NCBI GenBank assembly: GCA_964434575.1
Contig: CAYSWB010000001.1
Span: 59,051-123,050, forward strand
Length of the DNA: 64,000 bases
Direction: 5' to 3'
Source of the DNA: DAORHV01 sp964434575
Lineage (GTDB): Bacteria; Patescibacteriota; Gracilibacteria; Peribacterales; Peribacteraceae
Part shown: one piece after another, positions 24,308 to 31,697 of the stretch
Layout: each line of letters starts with the position of its first letter
Numbering within the stretch: the stretch's first letter is position 1
Program-made: the position numbers and the translations under genes
The notes under the pieces: generated by a model
The model's input: the letters and a program-made list of their open reading frames with translations, nothing else
Databases searched by the model: none
What the model was told of the DNA's origin: nothing

Positions 24308-24664
24308 CTATCGCAAAGCCGTATGAAAACGCGTAAGGAGGTAACCCACTTTGCGTAGTCGTTCATCCAGCGTAGAAAATTGGCCTGCATTCATGTATTC
24401 CAAGTCTTTCGCTAGTAACAGCTGACAATGGAGCTCCTCAAGTGAACCCGATGCGATATCCATGAAGCGCATCTTGTCAGGCTTCGTACGCTTTGCATTT
24501 CCTTCGGCGATGCTGAATGGAACGCTGGAAGCCGACCGGCGCATTTGCGATGTAAGTCCGAATCGTTCGTATGAAGGAAAATCGGCGGTCATACGATAGA
24601 CCGAGAGGCATAGTTGATATGCCCGCTGCCAAACGATGAGTTTTTGATGGGGTCTCAAATGCAT
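24308..24664 (-). CDS. Four-helix-bundle protein (23S rRNA IVS/S23 family), 118 aa
   Basis: A member of the family first seen in intervening sequences of 23S rRNA genes and common as a free gene in many bacteria; its molecular role is not established. Typical features are HLRPHQKLIVWQRAYQLCLS at the start, SYERFGLTSQMRRSASSVPF and SIAEGNAKRTKPDKMRFMDI in the middle, then LEELHCQLLLAKDLEYM. Length and order match the family. Base composition is poorer in GC than the neighbours, and a 22-23 bp inverted repeat brackets the gene, so it looks like a recently acquired small cassette between recJ and pmm. Confidence 0.88.
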   Translation of the reverse strand: MHLRPHQKLIVWQRAYQLCLSVYRMTADFPSYERFGLTSQMRRSASSVPFSIAEGNAKRTKPDKMRFMDIASGSLEELHCQLLLAKDLEYMNAGQFSTLDERLRKVGYLLTRFHTALR

Positions 24665-24692
24665 GCCCTCATGCTATGGGCATCTGCATTCC

Positions 24693-24714
24693 CCTGAATC
24701 CCTGCTTCTCCTGA
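24693..24714 (-). repeat. Right arm of inverted repeat flanking the four-helix gene
   Basis: Partner of the arm at 24272-24294. Related CCCCTG(A/C)(A/C)T units recur next to it (24691-24727). Confidence 0.75.
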
Positions 24715-24732
24715 CTCCCCTGCATCCCATCG

Positions 24733-26130
24733 CTATTTCGTCTCCAACTGCACCTCCGGATACGTTCTGAGATGCGAAAGAACCGCGCCTTCCACCTCTT
24801 TCAATTTCTCCTCGCTCCGCGCTTCGATGCAGATGGAAAGACACGGGCTCGTGTTGCTGTACCGGATTCCCGCCCAAGCACCATCTCCAAAATCCACCCT
24901 GGCACCATCGAGGGTGTTCACCGGGTGCGTCTTGGCAAAGTACTCGCTCGCCTTCGCCACCACCTCCTTCTTCTTGGCGTCGTCGCAGTGCGGCCGAAGT
25001 TCGTGGGCCTGGTACACCTTCGGGAACTCGGCGATGAGCTCCGACAACTTGGCTTTCTTATTGGCGCCCAGGATGGACAGCACGCGCATGGCGGCCACCA
25101 GCGCGTCGTCGAAACCGTAGTAGCCTTCGCCGCAGAAGAAGTGGCCCGACTGTTCGCCTCCCAGCTTGGAACCGTGCTCGCGCATGGCGTGCTCCACGAA
25201 CGAGTGGCCCACCTTGCACATGATCGGCTTCCCGCCCCATTTCGCGATCTCAGTCTCCAGCATGCCGGAGTTGCTGACGGTGAAAATCACCGGCGCGCCC
25301 GGATTGCGGCTGAGGTGATCCTTGGCCAGCAGCAACAGAATCTGGTCGGCGGTGACGATCTGGCCTTTCTCGTCCACCAGACCCAAACGATCGCCGTCGC
25401 CGTCGAACGCGAAGCCGCAGTCGGCCTTGGTTTCCAATACCTTCTTCTGCAGGTCCGCCAGGGTGGAATGCTTGCTGGGGTCGGCGGGGTGGTTGGGGAA
25501 CGTGCCGTCCGGTTCCAGGTAGATGCCCGTCACCTTGGCCTTGATGCGCTTGAGTCCGGCCGCGTAGGCGGGGCCCGCAACGCCGTTGCCGCCGTCCACC
25601 ACCACGTGCCTGCGTGCGCCGGCCTTGGGGAACAATTGCTCCAGGAATTCCAGGTACGTATCCACCGCCTCGCAGTCCTCGGCCGAGCCGGTTCCCACCA
25701 GCACGCCCTTGGCCTCGATGCGCTCGCGCAGGCGTTGCAAATCCTCGCCGGCGTGCGCCTCGGCGCCGCGCAGGTGGAGCTTCAGTCCGTTGTCTTCCTT
25801 GGGGTTGTGGCTGGCCGTGATCTGGATGCCCGCGTCGAAGTTGCGGTTGCAGACCGTGAAGTAGTTCACCGGGCTGGGCGTCTGGCCGATGCGCTTCACG
25901 CTGCAACCGGAAGCCACCAGGCCGGAAACGACCTCGGTAAGAAACTCGGGGCTGTGCGTGCGGGCGTCATGGCCCACCACCACCGTGGGGCGCGATGTTT
26001 CGGCGGCGTACTTCTCGCGGACCACGGATCCGAACGCGGTGGCGATCCACCAGCACGCCTCGGCCGTCAGCTGGGTGTAGGCTTTTCCGCGGATGTCGTA
26101 CGCGCGGAAGATGTGTGGATCGATCGCCAT
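24733..26130 (-). CDS. Phosphomannomutase/phosphoglucomutase
   Basis: An alpha-D-phosphohexomutase that interconverts mannose- or glucose-1- and 6-phosphates. The 465 residues give the four-domain family order: FRAYDIRGKAY, the phosphoserine loop ITASHNPKEDNGLK, the metal loop FAFDGDGDRLGLVDEKG, the sugar loop GGEQSGHFF and the C-terminal phosphate loop with RYSNTSPCLS. GEQSGH is shared by enzymes with dual specificity, so manB/pgm cannot be separated. ATG 26130 was chosen because MAIDPHIFRAYDIRG is the normal start and TATTCT lies 8 nt before; the frame upstream is antisense to the divergent gene at 26228. Confidence 0.94.
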   Translation of the reverse strand: MAIDPHIFRAYDIRGKAYTQLTAEACWWIATAFGSVVREKYAAETSRPTVVVGHDARTHSPEFLTEVVSGLVASGCSVKRIGQTPSPVNYFTVCNRNFDAGIQITASHNPKEDNGLKLHLRGAEAHAGEDLQRLRERIEAKGVLVGTGSAEDCEAVDTYLEFLEQLFPKAGARRHVVVDGGNGVAGPAYAAGLKRIKAKVTGIYLEPDGTFPNHPADPSKHSTLADLQKKVLETKADCGFAFDGDGDRLGLVDEKGQIVTADQILLLLAKDHLSRNPGAPVIFTVSNSGMLETEIAKWGGKPIMCKVGHSFVEHAMREHGSKLGGEQSGHFFCGEGYYGFDDALVAAMRVLSILGANKKAKLSELIAEFPKVYQAHELRPHCDDAKKKEVVAKASEYFAKTHPVNTLDGARVDFGDGAWAGIRYSNTSPCLSICIEARSEEKLKEVEGAVLSHLRTYPEVQLETK

Positions 26131-26138
26131 TACGGGAA

Positions 26139-26144
26139 AGAATA
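26139..26144 (-). promoter_or_regulatory. -10 box of the phosphohexomutase gene
   Basis: TATTCT on the minus strand, 8 nt before the ATG at 26130. Confidence 0.5.
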
Positions 26145-26168
26145 GATGCTCCCCGCCCGGACCGGTTA

Positions 26169-26196
26169 TTGCTAAATATAAAAAATATGTTATAAT
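26169..26196 (+). promoter_or_regulatory. Promoter of the 26228-glgP operon
   Basis: TTGCTA (26169-26174), a 16-bp spacer and a perfect TATAAT (26191-26196) with an upstream TG in an AT-rich patch. It is the strongest consensus promoter in the window. The leader ends CCAATACCCATATG, nearly identical to the leader at 59709-59722. Confidence 0.7.
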
Positions 26197-26227
26197 AGAA
26201 GAAAGCAAATTCCCATCCAATACCCAT

Positions 26228-26752
26228 ATGGATACCCAAGCCAACTTCCGCTTTCCGCCGGATTCGCCGTACCGCGAGCAGCGGCTCGCCTTCCAGCAGG
26301 GCAACCCCGAAGTGCGCAACGAACCCCCGCAGGTGGAATCCCCGCGCGACCGCGTCGGGAAGACGCTGAAGACCGTCGGCGCAGCGCTGGCCGGCAACCC
26401 GGACGTGCGCGACGCCGCCGAGCGGAAGCTGTACTCATTTAATGCAAACCGCGCCATGAAATCCGCCATCGATGAACTGTGCCAGAACCGCACGTTCGCC
26501 CGCGAAATTCAGGGCCGCAAGTACTTCGTGACGCTCACCGCCGACAATAAGCTCCTGGTGGGATACAACACGCAGGACGGCCGGAACTTCACCGCCGCCA
26601 ATGCGTTCGACGTCGGCGTCCCAGGCGGCCGCCTGGACCAGGGATCGCTGCAGAAGCGCCTGGCCGAAGTGATCTCGAATTCGGACGCGTTCGCCGAGAA
26701 CATCCCGTACACGCGTCCGGAGGAACCCATCCCGTACACCCGTCCCCAGTAA
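26228..26752 (+). CDS. Hypothetical protein, 174 aa
   Basis: Not recognised. A soluble protein whose first 60 residues are polar and Pro/Gln-rich, followed by a compact alpha/beta part (KYFVTLTADNKLLVGYNTQD) and a tail with a duplicated IPYTRP motif (NIPYTRPEEPIPYTRPQ). It is transcribed from a consensus promoter and lies 12 nt before glgP, so the two form an operon. A regulatory or scaffolding role next to glycogen phosphorylase would be a guess from context only. Confidence 0.7.
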   Translation: MDTQANFRFPPDSPYREQRLAFQQGNPEVRNEPPQVESPRDRVGKTLKTVGAALAGNPDVRDAAERKLYSFNANRAMKSAIDELCQNRTFAREIQGRKYFVTLTADNKLLVGYNTQDGRNFTAANAFDVGVPGGRLDQGSLQKRLAEVISNSDAFAENIPYTRPEEPIPYTRPQ

Positions 26753-26764
26753 TCCCCGCGCTCC

Positions 26765-28435
26765 ATGAGCCCCGCCACAAAGCATGATCTGAACGTCGCG
26801 TACTTCACGATGGAAGTCGGCTTCAGCCGCGACATCCCCACCTTTGCGGGAGGTCTTGGCGTGCTGGCCGCGGACATTCTCCGCTCGGCCACCGACCTCG
26901 GCGTTTCCGCCGCAGGCATGACGATGTGCTGGCAGCACGGTTACATGAAGCAGGTGATCAACGGCGACGGATCGCAGCGCTACAGCGAGATGGACTGGAA
27001 CCCCGCCGACAAACTGAAGAAGCTTCCCCATACCGTGGAAGTGACCATCGAGGGCCGTCCGGTGAAAGTAGGCGTCTGGGTGCTGGAACTGAAAAGCCGC
27101 GGCCACAAGGTGCCGGTGTACTTCCTGGACACCAACCTGCCGGAAAACCAGCAGTGGGACCGCGACATCACCAAGTACCTGTACGGCGGCGACGGCTTCA
27201 TGCGCCTGAAGCAGGAAGTCGTGCTGGGCATCGGCGGCGTCCGCATGCTGCGCAAGCTCGGCTACAAAGACGTCGGCACGTACCACATGAACGAAGGCCA
27301 CGCCGCGTTCCTGACGCTCGAACTGCTGAAGGAGCGCGAGTACAAGGACGACAACGTGAAGCCCAGTTGCGCGTTCACCACCCACACGCCGGTGAAGGCG
27401 GGCCACGACGCGTTCCCGTACGACATGGCCTACAAAGTCGTGGGTGACATGCTGCCGTGGCACATCCGCAAGATCGCCGGCGAGGAGAACCTGTCCATGA
27501 CGCTGCTGGCCATGCACCTCAGCCGCTACACCTGCGGTGTGGCACGCGTGCACGGCATGGTGTCGCGCGCCATGTTCCCGGGCGAGGACATCGACCACAT
27601 CACCAACGGCGTGCATGCCGAACACTGGGCCACCGACGAAATGAAGGAGCTGCTGGACGCGCACTGCGCGGGCTGGCGCGACGACCCGTCAGTGCTCGCC
27701 AAAAAGTCCCGCGACATCCCGGACGACGCGCTGTGGGCCGCCCACCGCGCCGCTAAGCGCCGCCTGATCGTAGAAGCCAACAAGCACGCGGTCACGCCGC
27801 TGGACGAGAACATTCTCACCATCGCCAGCGCGCGCCGCGTGGTGGCCTACAAACGACCGGAGCTGATCTACACGAACCTCAACCGTCTGCTGGAAGTCGG
27901 CCAGGGCCACCTGCAAATCATCCATTCGGGCAACGCCCACCCGCAGGATCCCTTCGGCCAGGACGTGATCAAGCGCATGATCGAGCGCTCGCGCCAGCTG
28001 TCCGACCGCATCCGCATCGTGTACATCCCGAACTATAACCCCGACCTGGCCAAGCTGATGGTCTCCGGCGCCGACGTGTGGTTGAACACACCGACGCGCC
28101 TGCACGAGGCCTCCGGCACATCCGGCATGAAGGCATGCATCAACGGCACGCTGAACCTGTCCACGCTCGACGGCTGGTGGATCGAAGGCTATGAAATGGA
28201 GCCGCAGTCCGGCTGGCGCATCGGCCCCTTGGCCCAGGCGCTGGACGCCGACGACACGCGTCAGATCGACGCGGAGGACTTGTACACGCAGTTGCAGTAC
28301 CAGGTGATCCCGGAGTACGAGCACGCCGATCACGTCCGCTGGATCCGTCGCATGAAGCGCACCATCGGCCTGATGGGCTTTTTCAACACCCACCGCGCGG
28401 TGAAGGAGTACATCGAGAAAGCCTGGAACGCGTAG
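26765..28435 (+). CDS. glgP: Alpha-glucan (glycogen/maltodextrin) phosphorylase, short form
   Basis: Phosphorolyses alpha-1,4-glucans to glucose-1-phosphate with PLP. At 556 residues it is the short type (GT35, similar to archaeal and Thermus enzymes), not the 800-residue form. Visible are AYFTMEVGFSRDIPTFAGGL, TYHMNEGHAAFLTLELL, FTTHTPVKAGHDAFPYD, ITNGVHAEHW, RRVVAYKRPEL and the PLP-lysine segment HEASGTSGMKACINGTLNLS. The product feeds the mutase at 24733 and GalU. It is second in an operon behind an unknown protein; the short spacing CCCCGCGCTCC has no ribosome site. Confidence 0.93.
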   Translation: MSPATKHDLNVAYFTMEVGFSRDIPTFAGGLGVLAADILRSATDLGVSAAGMTMCWQHGYMKQVINGDGSQRYSEMDWNPADKLKKLPHTVEVTIEGRPVKVGVWVLELKSRGHKVPVYFLDTNLPENQQWDRDITKYLYGGDGFMRLKQEVVLGIGGVRMLRKLGYKDVGTYHMNEGHAAFLTLELLKEREYKDDNVKPSCAFTTHTPVKAGHDAFPYDMAYKVVGDMLPWHIRKIAGEENLSMTLLAMHLSRYTCGVARVHGMVSRAMFPGEDIDHITNGVHAEHWATDEMKELLDAHCAGWRDDPSVLAKKSRDIPDDALWAAHRAAKRRLIVEANKHAVTPLDENILTIASARRVVAYKRPELIYTNLNRLLEVGQGHLQIIHSGNAHPQDPFGQDVIKRMIERSRQLSDRIRIVYIPNYNPDLAKLMVSGADVWLNTPTRLHEASGTSGMKACINGTLNLSTLDGWWIEGYEMEPQSGWRIGPLAQALDADDTRQIDAEDLYTQLQYQVIPEYEHADHVRWIRRMKRTIGLMGFFNTHRAVKEYIEKAWNA

Positions 28436-28444
28436 GGGGAAAAG

Positions 28445-28472
28445 TTGTCAAACAAGCGTATAGCCTCATACT
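28445..28472 (+). promoter_or_regulatory. Promoter with CCCCACA leader, 28495 operon
   Basis: TTGTCA (28445-28450), a 16-bp spacer and CATACT (28467-28472). The leader CATCCCCACACCCGTT ends at the ATG and matches that of the 1750 gene (CCCCACACCCGT). Confidence 0.6.
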
Positions 28473-28494
28473 GTCAGCCATCCCCACACCCGTT

Positions 28495-28869
28495 ATGCCG
28501 AAAGAGAAATCGACCAAGGCCAAAAAGACCGGCAAGTCGCCGCACGCCACGTGGCGCCCGCTGACCGCCAAGGAAGTCGATCTCGTCTTGAAGAACGAGA
28601 CGACCTTCGCCGAATACTTGGTCACGCTGAGCGTGGACCAGATCAACGCCTACCTGCTCCTGCTCAAGAACGACAAGAGCATGGACAAGGCGAGCCGCGA
28701 TTCATTCATCGCGCTGCTGAAGGAGCTGCGCGAGGAGCGCGCGGAAGCCGACAAGCAGGCCGTGCTGGCGCTGGCTCCGCTGATGAGCAGCGTGGGCACC
28801 ATCGAGATGCTCGACACGCAGATCGCCGCGCTCGAAGAGATCGAGCGCGAAATGAATTCCGCTTCTTAA
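28495..28869 (+). CDS. Hypothetical helical protein, 124 aa
   Basis: Not recognised. A Lys-rich start (MPKEKSTKAKKTGKS) followed by an all-helical body rich in Leu/Glu (FIALLKELREERAEADKQAV, then an acidic last helix EEIEREM). No signal peptide or membrane segment. The next gene starts 11 nt later after another C-rich spacer, CCCCCACACC, so they form a pair. A small helical gene followed by a one-membrane-segment gene recurs upstream of the giant protein (51304, 50884), but I see no clear sequence match between the pairs. Confidence 0.65.
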   Translation: MPKEKSTKAKKTGKSPHATWRPLTAKEVDLVLKNETTFAEYLVTLSVDQINAYLLLLKNDKSMDKASRDSFIALLKELREERAEADKQAVLALAPLMSSVGTIEMLDTQIAALEEIEREMNSAS

Positions 28870-28880
28870 ACCCCCACACC

Positions 28881-29489
28881 ATGCCGGACAACGCCATCGA
28901 GAGAGGTCCCGAGCGCGGCCTTGCCGCCTCCGACGACCTGCACAAGCACCAGGAAACGCTGACGCGCACCATGACGCGCGCCAACGAGATCGTGGACCGC
29001 TACAAGCGCGGCGGCGAGGAGCGCGCCAAGCTGATCGCCGAGCTGCGCGCCAACGACGGTCTGTCCGACGTGCTGCAGACGCTGCGCCAGCTGCGCGACT
29101 CCGAGCTGGAGCGAAACGGACTGCTGCGCCAGCTGGACCAGGCCGACGGATCGTACGACCGCCGCAACACGCACCGACGCTTGAACTCGCTCATCGGCAA
29201 CATCCGCAATCTGGACATCGACATGAACCGCATGTGGGGCACCCGCATGATCCGCAAGATTTCCGCGTTCTTCGGCGAGAGCGTCCCGAACTGGTGGACG
29301 GTGGAATGGCGCGCATTCAAGGACAACGCCAAGCACTTCCTCACCACCGCCGCGGTGGTGGGAGCCGCCGGCGCCGGACTGACCGTGGGCGGCTACGCGC
29401 TGGCGCACGGCGGCCTCACGCCGGGCCTGCAGGCCATGGGCCGCCACTTCGGCGGGCTCTTCGGCGGCAGGGCGCCCGTCGCGCCGTAG
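28881..29489 (+). CDS. Hypothetical protein with coiled coil and C-terminal membrane segment, 202 aa
   Basis: Not recognised. Residues 15-115 are predicted coiled coil (LIAELRANDGL, LQTLRQLRDSELERNGLLRQ). Around residues 150-180 lies one hydrophobic segment (FLTTAAVVGAAGAGLTVGGY) after an amphipathic part (WWTVEWRAFKDNAKH), and the protein ends in a Gly-rich tail. It is probably anchored in the cytoplasmic membrane with the coiled coil inside. The ATG at 28881 follows the spacer CCCCCACACC directly. A longer frame upstream is only overlap with the preceding gene. Confidence 0.65.
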   Translation: MPDNAIERGPERGLAASDDLHKHQETLTRTMTRANEIVDRYKRGGEERAKLIAELRANDGLSDVLQTLRQLRDSELERNGLLRQLDQADGSYDRRNTHRRLNSLIGNIRNLDIDMNRMWGTRMIRKISAFFGESVPNWWTVEWRAFKDNAKHFLTTAAVVGAAGAGLTVGGYALAHGGLTPGLQAMGRHFGGLFGGRAPVAP

Positions 29490-29612
29490 TCCAAAAGGCT
29501 CCGAAGAGGTTTGTGTTGCCTAGTCTTCTTTGCTAGTCTCTCAGCCCGATGGGAGAGAGGTGACGCCCATTGGTCGACCCTGAATTTCACACCACCGTTT
29601 ACCACGATGCGT

Positions 29613-29689
29613 GGAGCCATAGCTCAGCTGGTTAGAGCGCTTCCCTGTCACGGAAGAGGTCGCGGGTTCGAATCCCGTTGGCTCCGCCA
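29613..29689 (+). tRNA. tRNA-Asp (GTC)
   Basis: A complete cloverleaf of 77 nt with encoded CCA: acceptor GGAGCCA/TGGCTCC, D arm GCTC...GAGC, anticodon arm CTTCC-CTGTCAC-GGAAG (anticodon GTC), variable loop AGGTC, T arm GCGGG-TTCGAAT-CCCGT, discriminator G as expected for Asp. Confidence 0.97.
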
Positions 29690-29699
29690 GTTTCATCGT

Positions 29700-29800
29700 G
29701 GAGCCATGGCTCGGCTGGCCCACGTGCGAAGCACGCAAAAAGAAAAAGGGTGCGCTTCCCGTCTTTTGGCACACGGAAGAGGTCGCGGCTTCGAATCTCA
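29700..29800 (+). pseudogene. Degenerate copy of tRNA-Asp with insertions
   Basis: The first 19 nt match the tRNA at 29613 except for two A-to-G changes (GGAGCCATGGCTCGGCTGG). About 32 nt of foreign sequence with a CGTGC-GAA-GCACG hairpin and A-rich run replaces the D-loop end. The anticodon loop is enlarged. ACGGAAGAGGTCGCGG and TTCGAATC remain, but the T stem and the 3' acceptor strand are lost. It cannot fold as a working tRNA. Confidence 0.75.
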
Positions 29801-29832
29801 AAGGGTGGGGTAACTGATGTATGATCTTAAAT

Positions 29833-30492
29833 ATGACTCGTGAAAAATATGTTGCATGGATTCGCCCGGCGAAAGGATATCTAGAGGCGATGAAACTTTG
29901 CTGCCAAGAGTTGCTCGATCCCAAGCGAAATCGACTGGAAGACGATCCTTCCGCCCCTGAAGGATGGGAAATGGGCTATTACGTCGAAAATCTCATTTCC
30001 CCAATTATTTATAATATTAAGCATGGAATTGAGGTTTTCTTAAAAGGAATCCTGTTTCGTTTCGGGGCTCCCAATGAAAAGACCCATGATTTAAGGTCGC
30101 TATTTAATGAGATAAAAAGAATTGTTCTTGATACTCCTTGGCAGCCAATAAATATGGAAAGTGGCCAAACGGTAATTGACCTGAGAGAAATTGATCGGAT
30201 CAAAACTGAGGTTTTAGCCAAATTAGAGCCACTTATAGAATATTTCTATAACAATCGCATTTTGACCGAAAAGCTAGGGATGAAGGATATGCCCGATCCA
30301 AAAAATGAACTCTTCAGGTACCCAAACATGCGCGGAGATGCGCCATTTGATCATGTTGAATTTACAAAAAGAATAACTGAAGACGACATTAGATCTCTTT
30401 GGACAAAGATAGACGAAGTTCTGCGCCATCTTAATGACATTGGTTACTTAATTTCCGTTGATGCCCGCTATAAGCCGAGGACTAAAAAATAG
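29833..30492 (+). CDS. HEPN-like domain protein, AT-rich, 219 aa
   Basis: A helical protein much richer in A/T than all neighbours, which suggests foreign origin. Residues 64-95 read HGIEVFLKGILFRFGAPNEK and then THDLRSLFNEIKR; the pattern helix, LK, loop, H-x-L resembles the HEPN superfamily, whose members are often RNases or nucleotide-binding proteins in toxin and defence systems. The RNase R-x4-6-H motif is not evident, so activity is open. ATG 29833 lies 7 nt after TATGAT; ATG 29821 lies inside that box. No antitoxin gene is visible next to it. It sits directly behind the tRNA-Asp remnant, a typical place for integrated DNA. Confidence 0.7.
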   Translation: MTREKYVAWIRPAKGYLEAMKLCCQELLDPKRNRLEDDPSAPEGWEMGYYVENLISPIIYNIKHGIEVFLKGILFRFGAPNEKTHDLRSLFNEIKRIVLDTPWQPINMESGQTVIDLREIDRIKTEVLAKLEPLIEYFYNNRILTEKLGMKDMPDPKNELFRYPNMRGDAPFDHVEFTKRITEDDIRSLWTKIDEVLRHLNDIGYLISVDARYKPRTKK

Positions 30493-30589
30493 GGCTAAAT
30501 ATTTTTCGCATCGTGCATCACGCTACGTATCCGGAAAGAAGCTCGGGCAAATGCTTGAATGCGAAACCGTTTGAGCGGACGATATTCTT

Positions 30590-30682
30590 ATGCCCAAAAA
30601 AACCAAGTCTCGCCCCGCGAGCAAGAAGAAGACCGTGAAGAAAAAGGCCAAGTCCAAGGCCAAGAAGTCCAAGAAGCGTTAG
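30590..30682 (+). CDS. Lys-rich 30-aa basic protein
   Basis: MPKKTKSRPASKKKTVKKKA and ten further residues, ending SKKR: more than half Lys/Arg with Ala/Ser/Pro, like the C-terminal tail of histone H1 or bacterial H1-like proteins. It is followed by a strong terminator, which supports a transcribed gene. A DNA- or RNA-compacting role is inferred from composition only. Confidence 0.55.
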   Translation: MPKKTKSRPASKKKTVKKKAKSKAKKSKKR

Positions 30683-30695
30683 TCGCTTTTCCGCT

Positions 30696-30724
30696 ACGCG
30701 CCGCGGTTTCCGCGGCGTGTTTTG
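30696..30724. terminator. Strong terminator between the basic mini-protein and FkbM genes
   Basis: An 11-bp stem (30696-30706/30710-30720) with a TTT loop and a short T run. TTTCCGCTACGCG flanks it twice (30688 and 30733). It may serve both convergent genes. Confidence 0.75.
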
Positions 30725-30740
30725 CGGATGCCGTTTTCCG

Positions 30741-31622
30741 CTACGCGCGCGTCGCCCAGAAATCCTCGTAGCGGTCGTAGAGTTCTTTGTCGGCGCGGTC
30801 CACCGCCGCGACGATGTCTTCAGGACGCATGTCGGCGGTGTTCCATTCCGGATGCCGGATGCCCCTCGCGACGAAACCGCGGTCGCCCAACCACTTCAGC
30901 ATCGCGGCCGGATCTTCGCCGGCGTTGCGCAAACCCTGCGGCCAGAATTCGAACGCGATGGCGACGCCGGGGCTGCGCCGCAGCACGTCCTCCGCGCCGC
31001 GCAGGCAGCGGAACTCCGCACCCTGCACATCCATCTTCAGCAGGCCCAACGGCGGCAGGCCCGCGCCGTCCAGCGTGACGGATTCCACGGTTGCCGACGA
31101 CGACACGCCCACCACGTTGCCGGCCGAGACGGAGTTCACCGCGCTCGTCCAGCCGCAATGCAACGCCACGCGCCCCGGGCGCTCATCGACGACTGCCGGA
31201 ATGACGGTGACGTTGGTCAGTCCGTTGCTCTCCAAGTTTCTTCGCAGGACGGGCTGGCAGCGCGCGTCGGGCTCGAACGCGAACACGCGTCCTCCCGGAG
31301 CCGCTCGCCGTGCGGCCAGGATGGAGAAATACCCGGCGTTCGCGCCCACGTCGCACACGTTCATGCCGGGTGTCACGTGGGCATGAATCCGCGCCGACAA
31401 GACCGGCTCGTACGCGCCGGTCTCCCGGATCTCGCGCAGCACGTGCGGATCCCAAATCTGCATTTCCAGCCGGAAGCCGTACGCCGGGATGAAGGGACGC
31501 ATGCGCACGCAGCCGCACAGCATCATGTACGCGCGCTGCACGAACACGCTCTTCGTCAGCCGGCGGACCCACGGAAAGCGACGGATGCCGGCGGAAAGCG
31601 CGTCGCTGGCGTGGCGGAGCAT
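30741..31622 (-). CDS. FkbM-family methyltransferase, 293 aa
   Basis: A SAM-dependent O-methyltransferase of the FkbM type, often found with polysaccharide or glycolipid synthesis. Motif I reads MNVCDVGANAGYFSILAARR, followed by GGRVFAFEPDARCQPVLRRN and NVTVIPAVVDERPGRVALH. LLKMDVQGAEFRCLRGAEDV is the family signature, and GVAIAFEFWP comes near the end. An N-terminal hydrophobic/basic stretch (residues 15-45) may associate with membrane. ATG 31622 is preceded by TAGGCT at exactly 6 nt, so the transcript should be leaderless. Substrate unknown. Confidence 0.9.
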   Translation of the reverse strand: MLRHASDALSAGIRRFPWVRRLTKSVFVQRAYMMLCGCVRMRPFIPAYGFRLEMQIWDPHVLREIRETGAYEPVLSARIHAHVTPGMNVCDVGANAGYFSILAARRAAPGGRVFAFEPDARCQPVLRRNLESNGLTNVTVIPAVVDERPGRVALHCGWTSAVNSVSAGNVVGVSSSATVESVTLDGAGLPPLGLLKMDVQGAEFRCLRGAEDVLRRSPGVAIAFEFWPQGLRNAGEDPAAMLKWLGDRGFVARGIRHPEWNTADMRPEDIVAAVDRADKELYDRYEDFWATRA

Positions 31623-31628
31623 GCACGC

Positions 31629-31634
31629 AGCCTA
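31629..31634 (-). promoter_or_regulatory. -10 box of the FkbM gene (leaderless)
   Basis: TAGGCT on the minus strand, 6 nt before the ATG at 31622. Confidence 0.5.
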
Positions 31635-31682
31635 GAAGTCCGTGGCCGTCTTGCCAATCGCGGTCCGAAAAGCCGGACGCGG

Positions 31683-31688
31683 TATACT
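31683..31688 (+). promoter_or_regulatory. -10 box of the malic enzyme gene
   Basis: TATACT, 9 nt before the ATG at 31698. Confidence 0.6.
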
Positions 31689-31697
31689 GCCCGCACT

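Noticed and set aside
29700..29800. A second functional tRNA, perhaps with an intron
   Set aside because: The T stem and 3' acceptor strand are lost and two unrelated insertions are present; a spliced product would still not fold.
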